Counted from the stretch's first letter, positions 34,595-46,373 are shown. The stretch: DNA of 64,000 bases from Candidatus Altimarinota bacterium (GCA_028697205.1 JAQVFO010000002.1:186001-250000); one strand, 5' to 3'. Numbers and translations are program-made. The notes: a model not told the origin generated them from the sequence alone.

Positions 34595-37474
34595 AGTAGG
34601 AGAAAATTCAATTTTTCATTCAAATCAAAAAGATTTCAAATAAGATTCAATTCTTGGATCTAAAAATATCCAGTCTCAGATTAATGGATTACTACTTGTT
34701 GCAACTATATTTCAATTTTGATATTCAAAATTTATATTTCATGCTGATTCAATAAATGATTGTTTTGTACTAAATATTAATTCGGCAAATCTGGCTTTTT
34801 TTGAGTCACTAAGTTCAGAAAACCATTTTTTTGCCTCTTTTTCTTTTCATATAATTAAATTCCAATCTTTATCAATTATTCAATCTTTTTCTAATTTCTC
34901 AAAATCACTTTCAAAAGATGTGAATTTCTCATATGCATAAACTCATCATGCAAGTCATGCTAATCATATTCATAATGCTATTTTTCATGGAGTAGTTTTT
35001 AATATAGATTTTCAGATTATTCCTGCTTCTTTACTTCACTTTGATGCTACTCATCTAGCTACTTTTAATGCCTCAGTAACACTTCATTTTGATTTTATTA
35101 CATCTTTTATATTTACTCACATCTTATAAGTTTCCAATCAGAATTTTCATATATCTGTAATTGGTCTTATAGTGTATTTTCAAGTTCTTGATAACAAATC
35201 TATAAATCATTTACTACTCTTTACTTCTTTTATTAATCATACTGTGTCAAATCATAATAAAACTGCTCAAACTCATGATTGTGCAATATTTACCCATTCT
35301 ACATTTCAAGTTTCAGGATCTCTCATTGTTCAAGCTTTTAGAAACAATGAGGCAGGTCAAATTACTCTAGACATAAGTAATATACTATCAATTGCAGTAG
35401 TTGTAAATGATTGTCATTCTTCAGCAGTAGCAAAGTTTAATCATATACATGTAACTCAGGTAATTCAAGGGAATAGAGTTCTAAAAAACTCAGGAGCATC
35501 TTGGGCTAGTTTATTTAATGCTTGGATTTTTGTTAATTGTTCTTTTGGGCTTCACTCAATAGCTAGTTTTTCAACATTTCTTCATATATTGAAGTTTGCT
35601 ATATCTGCTAATATTTTTTCATGTCATCTTGCGACATTTAAAAATTGATACCAGTGTTCTCATCAACTAATCCTTAATTTTATATATGATAGGGAATCTT
35701 CGGTATTTTTTATTATTCATTCTAATGCTCTTGCTTTTCCTGCATATAAACTTGATGCAACTTTATCTTTTAAAACAAATCATGTTTTTCCTTCAAAAGC
35801 TAGTCTTATTTCTCAAAATTCAGGAAGATTGCTTTTTAAATGAGCTCTTAGTCACTCGAAATTTTTGGCATCTAAAATTCATTTTTCAAATCACTTAGCT
35901 TGAATTCATAATTTCAAAATTCTATCTTTTGCTTGTTGAAGATTTCATGTTCAGTGTTCTACTTCTTCTAAAATCATTGCAACTTCATGATATTTTGCTA
36001 GTGAATTAAGTCTTAATTTTACTCAATTAAGTGCTTGGCTAGTTTCATCACTAAACTCTCAAATACAAGATTTTTCAATTTCCTGAAAATACTTAATTTG
36101 TTCTTCAAAGTTTGACATTTGTGAATCCCAAAAAGCTTTGTATGAAGAAGCTCAAGGTCTAACTGTTTCTAATGCTAGTCTACTACTCATTCATAGTGCT
36201 CATGAAATTATATCAAAAAATAATCATGATTCTCTGTATAAAAGTCATAGAGTTATTAATCTTTCTTTTTCAGATTTTCATTTTAATTCATCTTTAAATT
36301 CTTGTAAAGTTGCTGTTCATACTCAAAAAGGAGTCATAAATTTTATCATTTTAAGTCATGATTCAGCGAATTTTATAAATAAGTCGCTTACTGAGATAAT
36401 TCATTTTCATATTAATTTTGTAGAAAACCAAAACAAACTTATTCAAGTTCAAAACATTGAGCCAATAACATCAAATCAATCTACAACTTTTCAGTCCATA
36501 TATTTTTCGAGTAATGCATCAAAACTGATATTTGATCTTTCTTCTTTTATCATTTTTGTTAATTCTTCTCTTTTTTCTTTACTTAAATTAACATTATATC
36601 TTTTTTGAATAGCGTCTACCATATCTTTTTCTCATTGTAAATATAGTGCTTCTTGTCATTCTTTATCCAATATAATTTCTTTTAATTTCTTAAATTTTTC
36701 TCAATTATTTCATCAAAGAATATATCTTAAATCTTCAAAAGAAATTTTTCAATTTTCCTTTTGACGTTTTTCAAGTTCATTCAAAGCATCTTGAGAAAAA
36801 ATACTTTCATCTTTTAACGCTTTTTCAATATTACCTTTAATTATAGGATTTTTACTAAATACTTCAGGAATAAATCATCATTTTCAAGCTAATTTCTCCA
36901 ATAAAGGTTTAATATTTTGTTTTAATTTATCTCTTCATTCTTCAGATAATTTTTCTGCTTTGTCTGTTAAATTTTTTCCCAAATCTAATCAGAAAAATTC
37001 TCATAACCATTTAAATAGTCATCAGATTAAAGGAATAGATGAAAGTAGTTTAAAAAGAGGAGTAAGTAATTCTTGAACTCATTCTTTTACTGCACTTAAT
37101 GTCTCTTGAATTGGTTTTAGTTTATTTGTAGCTTCTGCAACTGTTAGAGGTACTCAAACTTGAGGAATATTTTTTAGACTATTTTGAGTATTTTCAACTA
37201 GTTTTTTTAATCTATCTATTCATTCTTGGCTTTCAGACCTAATAGCATCAATCTTTCATTCCAAAAATTTTTTGAAAATTAAAGCTTGTTCATTTTTATC
37301 AGTTGAATTTATATCTTCTCTAAGCTTTTTTAGTTCATCTTCAGTTAATTTAATTATATCACCATCATCAAGTCAATCGGGTAGTTTGAAATTGGCTAAG
37401 TTTAACTCTTTTACTAGCTCTTTAATTGTTTTTTCATGATCTACACTTTTTAATTGTTCTATTTGATTTACCAT
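34577..37474 (-). CDS. Giant membrane-associated protein B, unknown
   Basis: 965 aa. The N-terminal third is charged and helical, with probable coiled coils. Hydrophobic stretches lie near 160-185 (LIGGLFKWLGEFFGLDLG), 355-410, 475-500, about 720-800 and near 875 (IALGIGLAGLAGGVYAY); they could be membrane helices or amphipathic hairpins. There is no signal peptide and no known enzyme motif. It follows the 1103-aa gene by 98 nt on the same strand with an intervening terminator. The shared style (helical, Gly-rich hydrophobic cores) suggests the two work together, but that is inference. Confidence 0.82.
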
Positions 37475-37533
37475 ATTTTATAAATTTATAATAATATCTA
37501 TTTTAATTTTAACATAAAAGGAGTCTAAAAGCA

Positions 37534-37560
37534 AAAAACACCTCTAATTTAGAGGTGTTT
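37534..37560 (-). terminator. Terminator between the two giant genes
   Basis: AAACACCTCTA and AGAGGTGTTT arms; read on the minus strand the 3' arm runs into TTTTTT. It would end or attenuate transcription between the 1103-aa and 965-aa genes. Confidence 0.8.
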
Positions 37561-37572
37561 AATTAAGATAGA

Positions 37573-40500
37573 TTATTCATCACTTGTATTTGAAGATTTT
37601 AATCACTTATTCCATGGGGAAAGTCAGTAATATTCATCTATAATTGTCCAAAATGCTCATGCAAATACTAGTTCTGCATATGATATAGCTGTATCAGTTG
37701 TTCAGATTAAAAAAGATGAAAGAACTCAAATATCACTTCTTCAATCAGGGGCTAATCATGGGATTGTATCTCTTTCTAGATCTGTATCTCATAAAAATCA
37801 TCAAATAACACTAAATCAAAGTAGTATGCTTCAATCTTTTACTACTCATCACCAAGAGGTATTTTTATTTCAACTTAAAAGTAATTTTACTCATTCTCCA
37901 GGTTTTCATTTTGTTATACTATTGACAAAGGAGAAAATATCTAATGGTTTTAGTGCTGATTTTCAAGCTATTTTAACTGTAGATGAAGGTAAATCATAGA
38001 ATTTTCAAAGGATAGAATGTTTTTTTGTATAATCTCTCATAAATTTATCAAACTTTCAAGGGAAATTATCTCATAATTTTTTTAGTATTTCTTCTCTAAT
38101 TGTTAGTACATCGCTACTAAAAGTTGGAAAGGTTTTTTTTAGAATTTTTTCTGAAAATTTAGGATTATTTAGGATATTATCACTTTCTTCCTTTGTTGCT
38201 ATTCTAAAATTTTTTCAATTTTTTATCATTACAGTTCAATCAGATCTAACTTTTGTATTGCTATCTATATTTATTTCTCATAATTCTCACTTTGTTCAAT
38301 TTTTTATTTCTTTTAAAGCACTTTTAGAATTATCAATTAAAACATTTTTTTGATCTTCTGTAGATATTTTACTTTTTAATTCTCATTTTGTGATTTCATT
38401 TCATTTTGAGTCTTTATAAAATACTTTTCATTTTGTTGTGGTTAATTTTGTATATTCTTCTCATCAAATATTAACTTTTTTTCAATTATCTAATTCTTTG
38501 AAAATTAGTTCATTTGCTCTATGTTTTTGAAAAAAAGATAATTCTCAAGAATAATTTTCTACATTTGTATTTCAACTACCTTCTACACTAGTTTTTCATA
38601 TAGATTCTCTTCTTTCTCTTCCTAAATTTGTATATTCATAAGAATGTTTTAAGTCTAGTCATTCTTTTTGTGCAATTTCCCATCATAAATGTCTATCAAC
38701 TATATCTTGAACTACTTTTTTATCACTAAATGGATCTCATAAATGGTAATTTGCATTTGGAGTTCAAGGGTTTTTATTTAAGTGTAATTGTTTTCATATA
38801 TCCCAATAAATCCAAGCGTTTTGTTTTCATACACTTTCAGTAATTCACAATCTATTTACTTCCTGATCATATGATCTTCTTATGTTTGCTACTAAGTCTG
38901 ATAACTTTTCTTTTCATCATTCTTGACGTATAATTCATTGTAGTTCCTCAGCATATTTTAATCAAATTCAATTATTATATGCTTTTAATCATTCTAAGGA
39001 ATTTCATTCATATTTTAGTAATCATAGTACTGAATCTAAATTATCAGATTCTACTTGAGCTAAATTTCATTTTGTTTTTTCAACTATTTTTGCTTTTTCA
39101 GCTACTTCTTCTGTATTTCTTACAGCATTTATTTCAGTATTGGTTCTTTGTTTAACTTGTTTTGCTAAATCCTCTCTTCCTAGACTAGTTAATTGTCTTT
39201 CTCTATTTATTGAATCAATAGTTTTATTTGCTAAATCTTTTCTTATTTTAGAAAAACTAATTCATCTTGTAAATAGTGGAATTAGAGCCCAAATTAGATT
39301 ATTTTTGTAGGCATCGGCAACACTAATATTTCAGTCATTTCTCAAAATGTCAGATAACGCTCATATACTAACATCAGTAGCTGATTCAAGTACTGTAACT
39401 CATGCTAGAGTTGAGTATCTAACAAGTTTTGTTCAATTTTCTACAATTCCAAGAGCCCAATTTCAAGTTTTGATTACAGCTCATCAAGCTCCAAAAGTTG
39501 CAATATTTATTCATAATTCTTTTCATCAAACAGACCAGTGTTCCATAAAATAATTATCTCAGTGATTTACCATCATTCATAATGTTGTAACAGTTCCTCA
39601 TACTATTCATCAAACTACAGTTCATACAACAGCTCAAGGAATAAATCAAATAGATCATACTTCTCATCAAGCAATAGCTCATGTTCATATTCATGCTCAT
39701 ATTACTCATAAATCAATTCCTCAAAGTTTTATAGCATCCCAAGTTGATTTTTTCCATCAATCAGTTCATTCTACTTCTCTTAATAATCTAATTGCAGCTT
39801 TTTGTTCATTTGTTAAAGTATTTTTTTCAAGTCAATCTAGATACTTTTTTAAATCTACCTCATATTGTTTTGAAAGTTCTTTAGATTCACTTTCTAATTT
39901 ATCTTTAACTAATTTATTTTCAAAAATAGTTTTTTGTGATGTTCAATTAACTAATTCTTGAGCTATATAGCTAGATACTCAAGTTCATTTTAATCTGCTT
40001 AAAACTTTTAAAAAGTTAGGTCTTTCAGGAGGCGTCTTTACAGATGAAAGCATACTTATTGCTATTTGACTTGATATCTCATAATCTTTCCAATGAGTAT
40101 TATCAACTTTTAAATTTCAAGCAAAATAATTTGCTACAAGCATTTTTATTTTATTTGAATAATCAATATCGGATTTTGTTGCTTTTCAGCTTGTTAATAA
40201 TTCATTTATTTTTAATATTAAATTATTGTAATTGCTAATTAATACAATTTTACTATCTTGTTTTTCTTTTTTTGTTTTTAAATCTCAAAAACTATCAATA
40301 CTTTTTGCAGTATCTAAAAATATATTGTATAAATCATATATTTCTTTTTGGGTTGGTTTTGTTTTAAAGTTTTCATAACTATTTATTAAATTTGGACTAG
40401 TAACATTTTTTGGAGGACTAGGAGGCATATTGTCAATAGCCTGTGTAGTAACTTCTCATTGATTATTATTTGGAAGAGAATTTTTTTCCTCTCATGTTTT

Positions 40501-40884
40501 TATGCTTACATCAGTAGTTTTTTCGTTACTTTGTTTCTCATTTTCTGGTTTTATGGCATTATTTGACTTTTCATTTGTAGAGTTATCTTTTCATTTTTTT
40601 AAATTATCTCATTTTAAATCATCTTTTATTCAAGCAACTTGTTCTTGAGTATCTTTTTGAATTTTTGTTCTATAAGTTTCTAACCATTTATTTAGCAAAT
40701 TTTCATATTCTTTTGTTGAGTATTTTTTCTCAAAAAGTTCTTTTTCTACCCATTTTTTAATATCTTCAAGGTTTTCTCTAGTTTTCTTTCTAGTTGCTTC
40801 TTCAATTTTCTTAGGAGAATCTCATTCCATCATCATATCAAGAGATGTTTCAATGTGCCATCTGTGAATTCAAAATAAGCTCAT
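37573..40884 (-). CDS. Giant protein A with glycine-zipper hydrophobic core, unknown
   Basis: 1103 aa. The N-terminal 120 residues are charged. A Ser/Asn/Pro-rich linker follows (about 80-165, with MPPSPPKNV), then helices. At about residues 380-430 sits a Gly-rich hydrophobic block (GVIGAGIGTGAIAGG, GFIPGAVVGTVVGGIVGG) encoded by densely packed UGA codons. More hydrophobic segments lie near 460-520 and 995-1085. No signal peptide or enzyme motif was recognised. Glycine zippers of this kind insert into membranes in some toxins and channel proteins; here that is only a resemblance. It is first in the unit with the 34577 gene. Confidence 0.82.
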
Positions 40885-40894
40885 AAATAAAGTT

Positions 40895-40916
40895 TTATAA
40901 AATAATCTTTAATTAA
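40895..40916. repeat. 22-bp direct repeat, copy 1
   Basis: TTATAAAATAATCTTTAATTAA is repeated exactly at 41018-41039. This copy lies 11 nt upstream of the start of giant protein A. Confidence 0.9.
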
Positions 40917-41017
40917 TTTTATCACATTATTTTATGCTAAACAACTATTTTATATTGACTTTATTACACTATATTGCAATAATATTTTCTTGTAATATTT
41001 TTAAAATTTATATAATA

Positions 41018-41039
41018 TTATAAAATAATCTTTAATTAA
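41018..41039. repeat. 22-bp direct repeat, copy 2
   Basis: Exact second copy of the 40895 repeat, 6 nt before the ftsX ATG. The two copies border the divergent 161-nt spacer, so they may be regulatory sites for the two facing genes. Confidence 0.9.
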
Positions 41040-41045
41040 GTTTTG

Positions 41046-41948
41046 ATGTTTACTCGTATTTTAAAATATTCTCTAAAAAATATATTAAGAAATAAATTTT
41101 TATCTATTTCTTCAGTTTTGGTTTTAACTTTACTTATGTTTTTTATAAACATACTTTTAGTTTTGCATAATGTAAGTTTTAAATTAATAGACTCAATTAA
41201 TTCAAAGTTAAGTATTTCACTTTACTTAAAAGATTGATATGATAAGAATTCTTTAGAAGTAATTGATTTTATGAAAGAAATATGATGAGTATCAAATACA
41301 ATTAATGCTACATATAAGACAAAAGAAGAGTTATTAGAAGAATTAAAGGAAAAAGATCCAAAGCTAGTTTGAATTCTAGAAAAGGAAAATCCTCTTCCAA
41401 ATACAATTATAGTTTGAAATATATGACTTGATGAATATTGATTATTAAATAATACAATTGAAAAAAGATTATATCTATTAGATGACTGAAATAAGTGAGA
41501 TAAAAATCAGAATTTTGCAAATTATAAAGCACAATATGACAGAATTGAAAAAGTTATATCAATTTTAGATGCTTTAAGAATTTGATTATATGTAATTATT
41601 TGAATATTTTTACTTTCTATATCAGTAATTGTTTATTCTGTAATAGGTAATTTTATATATTACTATAGAGATGAAATTTATATTACAAAGTTAGTATGAT
41701 GAAACAATGTATTTATTTATGGTCCATTTAGTTTACAATGAATTATTTATTCATTGATATCATTTATTTTTTCAACAATTTTTTTCTTACTTTTATTAAA
41801 TAATATTAATTTTATTTTTTCATTTAATAACTCATTTGACTTTTTGTTTAATAATTTTTATATAATATTTTTAATTGAATTAGTTATTTTTACAATCATC
41901 TGAGCGCTAAGCTGATATTTTTCTTCAAAAAAGTATATAAATAATTAG
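41046..41948 (+). CDS. ftsX: Cell division protein FtsX
   Basis: 300 aa. An N-terminal helix (about 20-43) is followed by an extracellular domain (about 45-165) and three C-terminal helices (about 180-205, 230-255, 270-292), the FtsX permease topology. ISLYLKD opens the extracellular domain as is typical. FtsX with FtsE activates peptidoglycan hydrolases at division. ftsE is not adjacent, which is unusual. The ATG at 41046 was preferred to TTG at 41043. Confidence 0.88.
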
Positions 41949-42006
41949 TTATAGCGTTGAATTTTAAGCCAAAATTTAAAAAACTATAAAAAAGTTAAAA
42001 AAATAT

Positions 42007-42034
42007 TTGCAATAAATAAATTTTTTTATATAAT
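42007..42034 (+). promoter_or_regulatory. Promoter of the tRNA-Asp/tRNA-Ala unit
   Basis: TTGCAA (42007-42012), 16-nt gap, TATAAT (42029-42034), about 37 nt before the tRNA-Asp gene. It is the best consensus match seen near a stable-RNA gene in the window. Confidence 0.7.
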
Positions 42035-42070
42035 TTGCCACGCTAAAAGAGTTTATGTGTATTTTTAATT

Positions 42071-42148
42071 GGGGATGTAGCTCAGTTTGGTTAGAGCGCA
42101 GCACTGTCACTGCTGAGGTCGCGGGTTCGAACCCCGTCATCCCCGCCA
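42071..42148 (+). tRNA. tRNA-Asp (GUC)
   Basis: Acceptor arms GGGGATG/CATCCCC pair fully. The anticodon stem CAGCA/TGCTG holds the loop CTGTCAC with anticodon GTC. The T arm GCGGG-TTCGAAC-CCCGT is complete, and discriminator G and CCA are encoded. Confidence 0.97.
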
Positions 42149-42162
42149 GATTATCCCTTTTT

Positions 42163-42239
42163 GGGGCCTTAGCTCAGTTGGCTAGAGCGACTGCCTTGCA
42201 CGCAGTAGGTCAAGGGTTCGACTCCCTTAGGCTCCACCA
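42163..42239 (+). tRNA. tRNA-Ala (UGC)
   Basis: Acceptor arms GGGGCCT/AGGCTCC (one G-U pair), anticodon loop CTTGCAC with anticodon TGC, T loop TTCGACT, and encoded CCA. It lies 14 nt after tRNA-Asp, so the two are probably processed from one transcript. Confidence 0.97.
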
Positions 42240-42262
42240 TTTTTAATTAGTAATTGCGATTT

Positions 42263-42475
42263 ATGTGATTAAGAAGTAGAAGACCAAGAAGAATAAATTA
42301 TGCAGTAAATAAAATAGCTGCAAAAAGTGGTAGTAAAGTATCAAACTGTGTACTATCATATAAAAAACTTCTTACAAGAGTTGAATTTGAATGAGAGACA
42401 AAATGGTTATCTAATGCTTTAGATTTTGCTAAAACAAAATTAAAGAAATATTGAATAAATCCTAATAAAATATAG
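42263..42475 (+). CDS. Small basic protein, possibly ribosomal S20-like (N-terminal part)
   Basis: 70 aa, Arg/Lys-rich, second codon UGA. Start LRSRRPRRINYAVNK; the last third (WLSNALDFAKTKLKKYGINPNKI) loosely resembles the middle of ribosomal protein S20. The next small ORF starts 2 nt later and reads MARLTGHAHRKMRRV, which could match the final S20 helix. No firm family match was made. It lies between tRNA genes and tuf, a fitting place for a translation gene. Confidence 0.6.
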
Positions 42476-42477
42476 TT

Positions 42478-42564
42478 ATGGCTAGATTGACTTGACATGC
42501 TCATAGAAAGATGAGAAGAGTTCTTAAAAATATAGAAAAAAAAGTAAGAAAGAAAGTTTCTTAA
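42478..42564 (+). CDS. Very small basic ORF, 28 aa
   Basis: ATG to TAA, strongly basic (MARLTGHAHRKMRRVLKNI and a Lys-rich tail). It follows the previous ORF by 2 nt in another frame. It may be a separate tiny ribosomal-type protein or the detached C-terminus of the preceding gene. Confidence 0.45.
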
Positions 42565-42569
42565 ATTTT

Positions 42570-42596
42570 TTGTTTTTTTAAAGTTTTTAATATAAT
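42570..42596 (+). promoter_or_regulatory. Possible tuf promoter
   Basis: TTGTTT (42570-42575) and TATAAT (42591-42596), 15-nt gap, 45 nt before the tuf ATG. The -10 box is perfect, the -35 weak. Confidence 0.5.
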
Positions 42597-42641
42597 TAAA
42601 ACACTTTTAAATATTTATTTTATTTTATTATTTTTATTATT

Positions 42642-43829
<1,188 letters not shown>

Positions 43830-43842
43830 TATAAATTGACAT

Positions 43843-43870
43843 CAAGCCTTTCTTCAAAAGGAAGGGCTTG
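43843..43870 (+). other. Hairpin between tuf and rpsJ
   Basis: CAAGCC (43843-43848) pairs with GGCTTG (43865-43870), with inner TTC/GAA pairs. No T-run follows, so it is more likely an mRNA processing or stability structure than a terminator. Confidence 0.5.
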
Positions 43871-43914
43871 AGAATTAACTTATATTAAAATTTTTAATTT
43901 TTATTATACTTATA

Positions 43915-44232
43915 ATGAATAAAAAGAATCCACAAAAGATAAGAATTAGTGTAAAATCTTTTGACCATAGATTATTAGATGAAGCAGTTAAGAAAATTGT
44001 TACTATTGCTAAAGATTCTTGAGCTGTAGTTGTTTGACCAGTACCATTACCTACTAAAGTTGAAAAGGTAACTGTTAACAGATCAACATTTGTTAACAAA
44101 GATGCTAGAGAACAATTTGAAATTAGAAGACATAAAAGAATTATTGATATTCAAGAACCTACTCCAAAAACATTGGAAATGTTACAAGATATCAATATTC
44201 CAAGTTGAGTTTGAGTTGAAATAAAAGCATAA
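43915..44232 (+). CDS. rpsJ: Ribosomal protein S10
   Basis: 105 aa. Small-subunit protein uS10, also NusE in antitermination. [25 protein letters not shown] and [10 protein letters not shown] are diagnostic. It follows tuf as in many genomes, but the rest of the S10 operon (rplC, rplD and so on) does not follow; rpmB comes next instead. Confidence 0.98.
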
Positions 44233-44313
44233 TTACAATTCAAAATACAAAATTACTAATTTAAAGTAATAAAGTATTTTAAAATTTTATATTTTACATT
44301 TTATATTGAATAT

Positions 44314-44511
44314 ATGTCTAGAGTTTGTGAAGTAACTTGAAAAAGAACAAGAGTTTGAAATAATAGAAGTCATTCTATGAGGGCTACAAAAAGAAAATTT
44401 TATCCAAATCTTTTTTATAAAAATATAAAAGATCCTGAAACTGGAATAGTTTACAGAATAAAAGTTTCTGCTGCCTGAATTAGAACTTTGAAAAAAAAGT
44501 GAATAATTTAA
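44314..44511 (+). CDS. rpmB: Ribosomal protein L28
   Basis: 65 aa. Large-subunit protein bL28, identified by CEVTGKRTRVGNNRSHSM and KRKFYPNL, then KVSAAGIRTLKKKG. Its length is normal for bL28. The start TCTAGAGTTTGTGAAG reads SRVCEV, the usual L28 N-terminus with the Met retained. It lies 81 nt after rpsJ and 42 nt before tRNA-Leu. Confidence 0.95.
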
Positions 44512-44553
44512 TAGTGAAAAGTTACGATTAATATTGTAACTTTCTACTAATTT

Positions 44554-44640
44554 GCCCAGGTGGTGGAATCGGTAGACACGCAGGACTTAAAATCCTGTTC
44601 CTTCATCGGAGTGCGGGTTCGATTCCCGCCCTGGGCACCA
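44554..44640 (+). tRNA. tRNA-Leu (UAA)
   Basis: Acceptor arms GCCCAGG/CCTGGGC, anticodon stem CAGGA/TCCTG with loop CTTAAAA (anticodon TAA), a long variable arm as expected for tRNA-Leu, and encoded CCA. It is placed between rpmB and rpsP. Confidence 0.97.
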
Positions 44641-44746
44641 TTACAATCCAAAATAAAAAATACAAAAACAGAAATTATTTGAATTTTACATTTTGCATTG
44701 TAAATTAATCCATATTTACATTTTATATCTTATACTTAATTGATTT

Positions 44747-44986
44747 ATGTTAAAAATTAGATTAGCTAGAGCTTGAAAGAAAAATTCTCCATTTTTTAAG
44801 GTTGTATTAACAGAACATACTAGACCAACTAAAAGTGGGTTTAAAGAAGTTTTAGGATTTTATAATCCTGAATCTAAAGAATTTAAAATTAACGATTTAG
44901 AAAAAATTAAAAAATATCTTTCTACTTGAACTCAGTTTACTCCTAGAGTTGAAAAACTTATGAAAGATAACAATTTATCAGTGTAA
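44747..44986 (+). CDS. rpsP: Ribosomal protein S16
   Basis: 79 aa. Small-subunit protein bS16: MLKIRLARAGKKNSPFFKVV start, GFYNPESKEFKIN and a TGTQFTPRVEKL ending. In many bacteria rpsP is followed by KH-domain khpA, rimM and trmD; here khpA follows at 45048 but trmD lies 17 kb away at 61627. Confidence 0.97.
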
Positions 44987-44992
44987 AATTTT

Positions 44993-45025
44993 TAATCCTT
45001 CTTTTTATATTGAAGGATTATTTTT
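44993..45025 (+). terminator. Terminator after rpsP
   Basis: TAATCCTTC (44993-45001) and GAAGGATTA (45012-45020) followed by TTTTT. Confidence 0.85.
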
Positions 45026-45047
45026 ATTTTTATAATAGCCTATAATA

Positions 45048-45284
45048 ATGAAAGAACTTGAATTCTTACAATATTTGCTAGAAAACATTGTTTCTAAACC
45101 AGAAGATATAAAAATTGAAAGAAAAGAAGATGAATTATGAATTTTATTAACTTTATCAGTGAATAAAGATGATATGTGAATTATTATTTGAAAATGATGA
45201 AGTACTATAAATTCAATAAGGTCTATAATGAGACTTTTATGAATGAAATTAAATAAAAGAGTTAATGTAAAAGTTTTAGATTAA
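45048..45284 (+). CDS. khpA: KH-domain RNA-binding protein KhpA (YlqC)
   Basis: 78 aa, a single KH domain with the GIIIGKGGSTINSIR loop (GxxG). In Streptococcus KhpA pairs with KhpB/Jag to bind RNA and influence cell elongation. A KhpB homologue is in this window at 57687, so the pair is present although unlinked. It follows rpsP as in Gram-positive genomes. The binding-loop glycines are UGA. Confidence 0.92.
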
Positions 45285-45298
45285 TAATTTTAGTTTTT

Positions 45299-45721
45299 AT
45301 GATAATTGATGTAACATATGCGAGTGATACATCTTCAGTGTTCTGAAGTGTACTTGATTTATGAGAATTTTTACTTTTAGCAATTTCTATTTTTGTACTT
45401 TTTGCTTCAGTTTTTTCTGTTTTGTTTATATTACGGTGATGAGTATTACTTGTCCTTTCATGATGAAAAGATGAGAAAATAAAACCAGCAATAAATACAA
45501 TTAGATATGCTTTTATATGACTAGTTGTAACTGTTGCTACTATATTTTTATTTCCAATTTTTGGAAGACTTTTATGATTAGATGTTAAAAAATATGCTGA
45601 ACCTAAAGCAATATTTTCAAAAATAGAAGAAATTTGATGAAAAGTTTTTTGAACTAGCACAACAACAAATTCAAATGATATTCAAAATTTAAATGAAGAA
45701 GACTTTATAAATTCACTTTAA
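45299..45721 (+). CDS. Two-helix pilin-like membrane protein (T4SS-pilin-like family)
   Basis: 140 aa. A short export-type start, a first helix (about 23-45), the segment ILRGGVLLVLSGGKDEKIKPAINTIRYAFIGL and a second helix (about 70-92) match the two-TM 'T4SS pilin' pattern common in CPR and Parcubacteria genomes (hydrophobic, GG, basic loop, hydrophobic). No other type IV secretion gene is beside it. The role is uncertain; a small envelope subunit is likely. Confidence 0.7.
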
Positions 45722-45734
45722 TTATTTTTATAAT

Positions 45735-45768
45735 AAAAAAGGTAATTCTTTATTGAATTACCTTTTTT
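45735..45768. terminator. Bidirectional terminator
   Basis: AAAAAAGGTAATTC (45735-45748) and GAATTACCTTTTTT arms, between convergent genes ending at 45721 and 45789. Confidence 0.9.
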
Positions 45769-45788
45769 AAGTGTTAGAAAGATTTATA

Positions 45789-46373
45789 TTAATCAAATTT
45801 TGGAAGATATTCTTTTACATACCTTTCTTCACATTCTTTGATGATTTTTATAGCTTCATCTACCCCAAAAAATCATTCTACTTTTCATGTACCAGGTTTT
45901 TTTAAATCTTTATAATGTTCCCAGTAATAAGTTGTTTCTTTAATAAATTGCTCTCATAAATCTTCAAGTGTTTTTATATGATTCATTCTTTTATCATCAT
46001 TTATAACTGCTATAACTTTATCATCAACTTCTCAACCATCAACAAATCTCATAATTCATAATACTCTAACTTCAACTAAAGATCAAGGAATTAAAGCCTC
46101 TGTAACTCATACAATTTCTACATCAAGAGGATCGTTATCTAAATCCCAAGTACATGGAATTGCTCAATAAGCAAATGGATAACTTAAAGAAGAATATCAT
46201 ACTCTATCAAGCTTTAGAGCTCAACATTCAGTAATTATTTCATATTTATTTATAGATCATGCATTTATTTCAATTATTGAATTTATTATATCTTCATCTT
46301 CATCTGCAAATGCAGGTAAAACATGTAGTAAATTCAACATATATTTACTTGGTTTGTGCTCTATATTTGCCAT
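45789..46373 (-). CDS. ppa: Inorganic pyrophosphatase (family I)
   Basis: 194 aa. Soluble Mg2+ enzyme that hydrolyses PPi. The substrate/metal sites EINAGSINKYE, YPFAYGAIPCTWDLDNDPLDVEIVG and DKVIAV...ND are present; the DxDPxD signature is D-NDPLD. Monocistronic between two terminator/promoter spacers. Only two short hydrophobic-free extensions are seen, so the length is normal. Confidence 0.95.

Noticed and set aside
35172-36608. Two plus-strand ORFs of about 157 aa
   Set aside because: Both are antisense to the 965-aa gene, which is open over its full length in code 25. The His/Ser/Phe-rich products have no start context or motif.
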